NCBI GenBank assembly: GCA_021787595.1 | Contig: JAJYLQ010000001.1 | Span: 186,001 to 250,000, forward strand | DNA: 64,000 nt | Direction of reading: 5' to 3' | From: Chloroflexota bacterium | Lineage (GTDB): Bacteria > Chloroflexota > Anaerolineae > Anaerolineales > Villigracilaceae | Shown here: piece by piece, positions 61,601 through 64,000 of the stretch | Numbering within the stretch: the first letter of the stretch is position 1 | Layout: each line of letters starts with the position of its first letter | Translations under genes and position numbers: made by a program | Notes under the pieces: model-generated | Database searches by the model: none | Seen by the model: only the letters and a program-made list of their open reading frames with translations | Told to the model about the DNA's origin: nothing

Positions 61601-62779
61601 ATGCGCATTTTGATTGCGAGCACAACCTATCATCCGGCTTTGAACGGACAGGCGATCTTCGTCGTCAACCTTGCCGAAGGATTGGCCGCGCGCGGCCACG
61701 AAGTTCTGGTCGCCTTTCCATTTGGCGAAGCCCTCAATAACCAAAGGCATAACGTTCGCCTCGAGGGAATAAAATCATTCAGCCTGGGTGCGGTGCATGG
61801 GGATTCCTTTGCGCCTTTCTTTCCAGGCATAGCGGTACGAAAAATCTTTGATGAATTTCAGCCGGATATTGTTCACATTCAGGATCACTATCCGGTTTGC
61901 CGCGCAACCGTGTTCGAAGCGCGCCGGCGGCATTTGAAAATCATCGGCACGAATCATTTCATGCCGGAGAATCTCGCGCCGTACGTTCCGGGTTTGTCGA
62001 AAATCAAACCGGTCTACAACTGGATTTTATGGCGCTGGATGCTGGAAGTGTACAACCGCGTCGATGTGGCGACCGCGCAATCGCGCGTGGCGGCTGAATT
62101 GGTCCGCCGGCAGGGATTGCAGATTCCCATTCTGCCGGCTTCCTGCGGGATTGACCTGCGCCGCTTCCATCCGGACCCGAAAACGGATCGCGCGGCCTGC
62201 CGCTTACGCTACGGAATCGACCCCGATAAAATCATCTTCCTCTTCGTCGGCCGCGTGGACAAGGAAAAGCGCGTGGACGTTTTGCTCCACGCGATGAGCT
62301 TGATTAAGCGCGACGATATTCAACTCGTCATCGCCGGACACGGAGCAGCAGCCAATGAATTTCAGAATTTGGCTAAGAGTTTAAATTTGGGTGAACGCGT
62401 ACGTTTTACCGGCTTTATTCCCGACTTGCCTGATTTATTGAACAGCGTGGATGTTTTTACCATGCCCAGCGAAGCAGAATTGCTGAGCATCGCATCCCTC
62501 GAAGCGATGGCCTGTGCGCGCCCGGTTTTGTTGGCGGACGCTGTCGCGCTTCCCGATCTGGTCACGCCGGGACAAAACGGCTATTTGTTCAAACCGGGCG
62601 ATGCCAACGACGCGGCTTGTTATATGGAAATGCTGGTCAATCAACGCAGTCAATGGGAACGGATGGGCAAAGCCAGTCTGGAAAAAGCCCAATATCACAG
62701 CCTGGAAAATACGATACAGCGTTACGAAAAGTTGTACCAGCTTGTTCTAGCGAACGAACCGCCAACGACAGATTTGTAA
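61601..62779 (+). CDS. Glycosyltransferase family 4
   Basis: A 392-residue GT4-type glycosyltransferase (GT-B fold). The N-terminal domain begins RILIASTTYHPALNGQAIFVVNLAEGLAARGHEV and has PDIVHIQDHYP and IGTNHFMPENL (acceptor side). The C-terminal domain has IIFLFVGRVDKEKRVDVLLHA and the E-x7-E motif of SEAELLSIASLEAMACARPV. The layout resembles diacylglycerol or phosphatidylinositol glycosyltransferases, but sugar and acceptor cannot be told. With a DedA protein and an ABC exporter upstream it may belong to lipid or envelope export. It starts 21 bp after DedA. Confidence 0.94.
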   Translation: MRILIASTTYHPALNGQAIFVVNLAEGLAARGHEVLVAFPFGEALNNQRHNVRLEGIKSFSLGAVHGDSFAPFFPGIAVRKIFDEFQPDIVHIQDHYPVCRATVFEARRRHLKIIGTNHFMPENLAPYVPGLSKIKPVYNWILWRWMLEVYNRVDVATAQSRVAAELVRRQGLQIPILPASCGIDLRRFHPDPKTDRAACRLRYGIDPDKIIFLFVGRVDKEKRVDVLLHAMSLIKRDDIQLVIAGHGAAANEFQNLAKSLNLGERVRFTGFIPDLPDLLNSVDVFTMPSEAELLSIASLEAMACARPVLLADAVALPDLVTPGQNGYLFKPGDANDAACYMEMLVNQRSQWERMGKASLEKAQYHSLENTIQRYEKLYQLVLANEPPTTDL

Positions 62780-62786
62780 AACAAAA

Positions 62787-62862
62787 TTAACCACAAAGGG
62801 CGCGAAGGAAAATCTTTTTCTTACTTTGTGTACTTCGTGCCCTTCGTGGTTAAAAGAATCTT
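62787..62862. repeat. Dispersed palindromic repeat, family C (copy 3)
   Basis: TTAACCACAAAGGGCGCGAA GGAAAA ... GTACTTCGTGCCCTTCGTGG TTAAAAG: long inverted arms, ACCACAAAGGGC-/-GCCCTTCGTGGT-like, between two convergent genes. It probably also ends transcription. Confidence 0.75.
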
Positions 62863-62881
62863 TTCAATTTTCTCGTTACAA

Positions 62882-63733
62882 CTATCCAAACAAAGCAATC
62901 ACCAAAATCCCGGCGAAGATGACCACCGCGCCGATGACGCGCGTCCCGCCGAGTTTTTCTCCGAGAAACTGCCAGCCCGCGAACGCCGCCATCACCACGC
63001 TGACTTCGCGCACCGCGCCCGCATATCCCAGCGGCGCAATGCTGTATGCCCACAGCGCCAGCGAATACGCGCCAATCGTCAGGATGCCAATGGCCGCCAG
63101 CGGCCACAGATGAGCCGACAGTTCATCCTTTAATTGATTCCAGCCATAATATCGAAGAATCAACGGCGCGGTAAATGCGGGAACGCAGAGAAAGAGCAAG
63201 ATAACATAAGGTAAAGCCGCGGTTTGTTTGACCGCGATTCCATCCAGCGTGGAATAGATCGAGATCAACAAAGCCAGCAGAAGCGCCAGCAAAATTCCGC
63301 GCGCATGCGGCTTGTTGTGCGTCTGGAATAAACTGCTTCCGCCCACGAGCAATAGTCCAGCAATGATGACCATAATGCCAATCAAGCCGCCAAAGGTGAA
63401 TCGTTCGCCGAGGAATACCGCCGCCCAAATCGCAATGAACGCCGGCGCGGCGCCGCGGCCCATCGGATAAACCAGCGAGAAATCCGAATCTCTGTAAGCC
63501 TCCGCCAGCACAACGTAATATGCAATTTCAAACAATGCGCTGATGACAAGAATGTGCCAGACGGCCTGTGAGGGAAAACCGATGAGGTAGACAGCTGGCG
63601 TGAATACAAGGAAACCAATGATGGCACTCCACCACGTTGCCATATATTTTTCGCCCGCCTGCTTGAGCAATAGATTCCATGTGGTGTGCAAGACGGCGGC
63701 GGCCAGCAATAATCCAATTGCGGAAAGCGGCAT
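62882..63733 (-). CDS. EamA family (DMT) transporter
   Basis: A 283-residue transporter with ten membrane helices in two EamA repeats. The first ends in VYPMGRGAAPAFIAIWAAVFLGERFTFGG; the second ends in YAGAVREVSVVMAAFAGWQFLGEKLGGTRVIGAVVIFAG (pieces). The two GE/ER-type ends with Glu are characteristic. Substrate unknown (metabolite or sugar export). The start overlaps the stop of the Nudix gene by one base (TGATG), so the two are translationally coupled. Confidence 0.92.
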   Translation of the reverse strand: MPLSAIGLLLAAAVLHTTWNLLLKQAGEKYMATWWSAIIGFLVFTPAVYLIGFPSQAVWHILVISALFEIAYYVVLAEAYRDSDFSLVYPMGRGAAPAFIAIWAAVFLGERFTFGGLIGIMVIIAGLLLVGGSSLFQTHNKPHARGILLALLLALLISIYSTLDGIAVKQTAALPYVILLFLCVPAFTAPLILRYYGWNQLKDELSAHLWPLAAIGILTIGAYSLALWAYSIAPLGYAGAVREVSVVMAAFAGWQFLGEKLGGTRVIGAVVIFAGILVIALFG

Positions 63734-64000
63734 CAGGAAATTCCAATTTGACTCAAATAAGCGCGAATGGAAAATGCCGTGTAAGAATCAACTTCCAGTC
63801 CTTCCAATGCTTTTGCTTTTCGCGGATCGATCCAAATAAATTCTTCTGCCTCATCATTCAAGACAACATCGCCTTTGTCCATTTTGGCCGTGAAATCCAG
63901 GAAAATGAAATGGCGCGGTTTCCAGAATTGTTCATCGTAAACACATTCCTGCCAGCACAGGAATTCGAGATCGCGAATCTCGAGCCCGGTTTCCTCGCGG
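63733..64000 (-). CDS. Nudix hydrolase, partial (5' end outside the window)
   Basis: The last 88 residues of a Nudix-type protein read from the right edge. REETGLEIRDLEFL is the end of the Nudix box (REUXEEXGU), so the catalytic helix is cut at the window edge. Downstream strands are HFIFLDFTAKM and EAEEFIWIDPRKAKALEG, both typical of the family. Its substrate (a nucleoside diphosphate derivative) is unknown. It lies directly upstream of the EamA gene with a one-base overlap, so both are in one operon. Confidence 0.88.
   Translation of the reverse strand, partial: REETGLEIRDLEFLCWQECVYDEQFWKPRHFIFLDFTAKMDKGDVVLNDEAEEFIWIDPRKAKALEGLEVDSYTAFSIRAYLSQIGIS

Noticed and set aside
1-64000. CRISPR arrays, tRNA, rRNA genes
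   Set aside because: No regularly spaced direct repeats of 23-40 bp with unique spacers, no cloverleaf-like sequence and no rRNA-like stretch were seen. The minisatellite at 46605-46757 is far too irregular for a CRISPR array.

Overview
The window reads as a contiguous piece of a bacterial chromosome of moderate GC, most likely from a member of the Chloroflexota, class Anaerolineae. This placement is inference. It rests on the full 14-subunit complex I operon, a Chloroflexota-like SigA and DnaG, an F420-type LLM oxidoreductase, and above all the dense crowd of short palindromic intergenic repeats that also intrude into genes. No rRNA, tRNA or CRISPR array was seen.

Layout. 1-5.8 kb: the end of an IS66 transposase, an SRPBCC protein, two DHFR-like (RibD-C) reductases, an alpha/beta-hydrolase remnant, rubrerythrin, a HAD phosphatase with an LLM oxidoreductase, and a RHH/PIN toxin-antitoxin pair with a well-formed promoter and operator. 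5.8-21.5 kb (minus strand): the complete nuoA-N operon, with a HEPN/MNT pair inserted between nuoE and nuoF and copies of one palindromic repeat in four gene junctions and inside nuoL. 21.8-25.4 kb (minus): dnaG-rpoD (sigA). 25.5-32.4 kb: an accessory, visibly more A+T-rich stretch with a low-complexity exported protein, a PepSY-like protein, a frameshifted exported protein, a DNA-methyltransferase fragment, a membrane-anchored protein of unknown function, an exported amidase and a LuxR-type response regulator. A roughly 120-bp leader that includes the last codons of the regulator gene occurs twice here, 3.09 kb apart.

32.4-36.9 kb (plus): YqeY, the cyclic-di-AMP phosphodiesterase PgpH, YbeY, a DgkA-type kinase and an AP-endonuclease-like TIM barrel. 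37-40 kb (minus): a small conserved protein, an NTF2-like protein, an ABC-2 exporter and a DUF2269 membrane protein. 40-46.6 kb: a lipoprotein esterase, a FakB-like DegV protein with a FakA-like DAK2 protein and Asp23 (fatty-acid kinase context), rpmB, rpe and a Ser/Thr kinase. 46.8-50.3 kb (plus): a lipid kinase, a Ca2+/H+ antiporter and an SH3 protein that are translationally coupled, a DUF971 protein, and an MntA/HepT toxin-antitoxin pair followed by a second DUF971 3' remnant. 50.5-53.4 kb (minus): a TPR protein, AMMECR1 and a flavin reductase. 53.6-62.8 kb (plus): GH1 beta-glucosidase, GNAT, an APH(6)-like kinase, a heterodimeric ABC exporter behind a possible attenuator, a DedA protein and a GT4 glycosyltransferase. 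62.9-64 kb (minus): a DMT transporter and a partial Nudix hydrolase.

The most notable signals lie between the ordinary genes. They are: palindromic repeats that add in-frame peptides to NuoL, NuoN, an ABC exporter and an APH-like kinase; toxin-antitoxin pairs placed exactly at gene junctions; a run of promoters whose -10 box sits 6-8 nt before the start codon (probable leaderless mRNAs); and the duplicated leader around the exported amidase, which looks like a small modular island.
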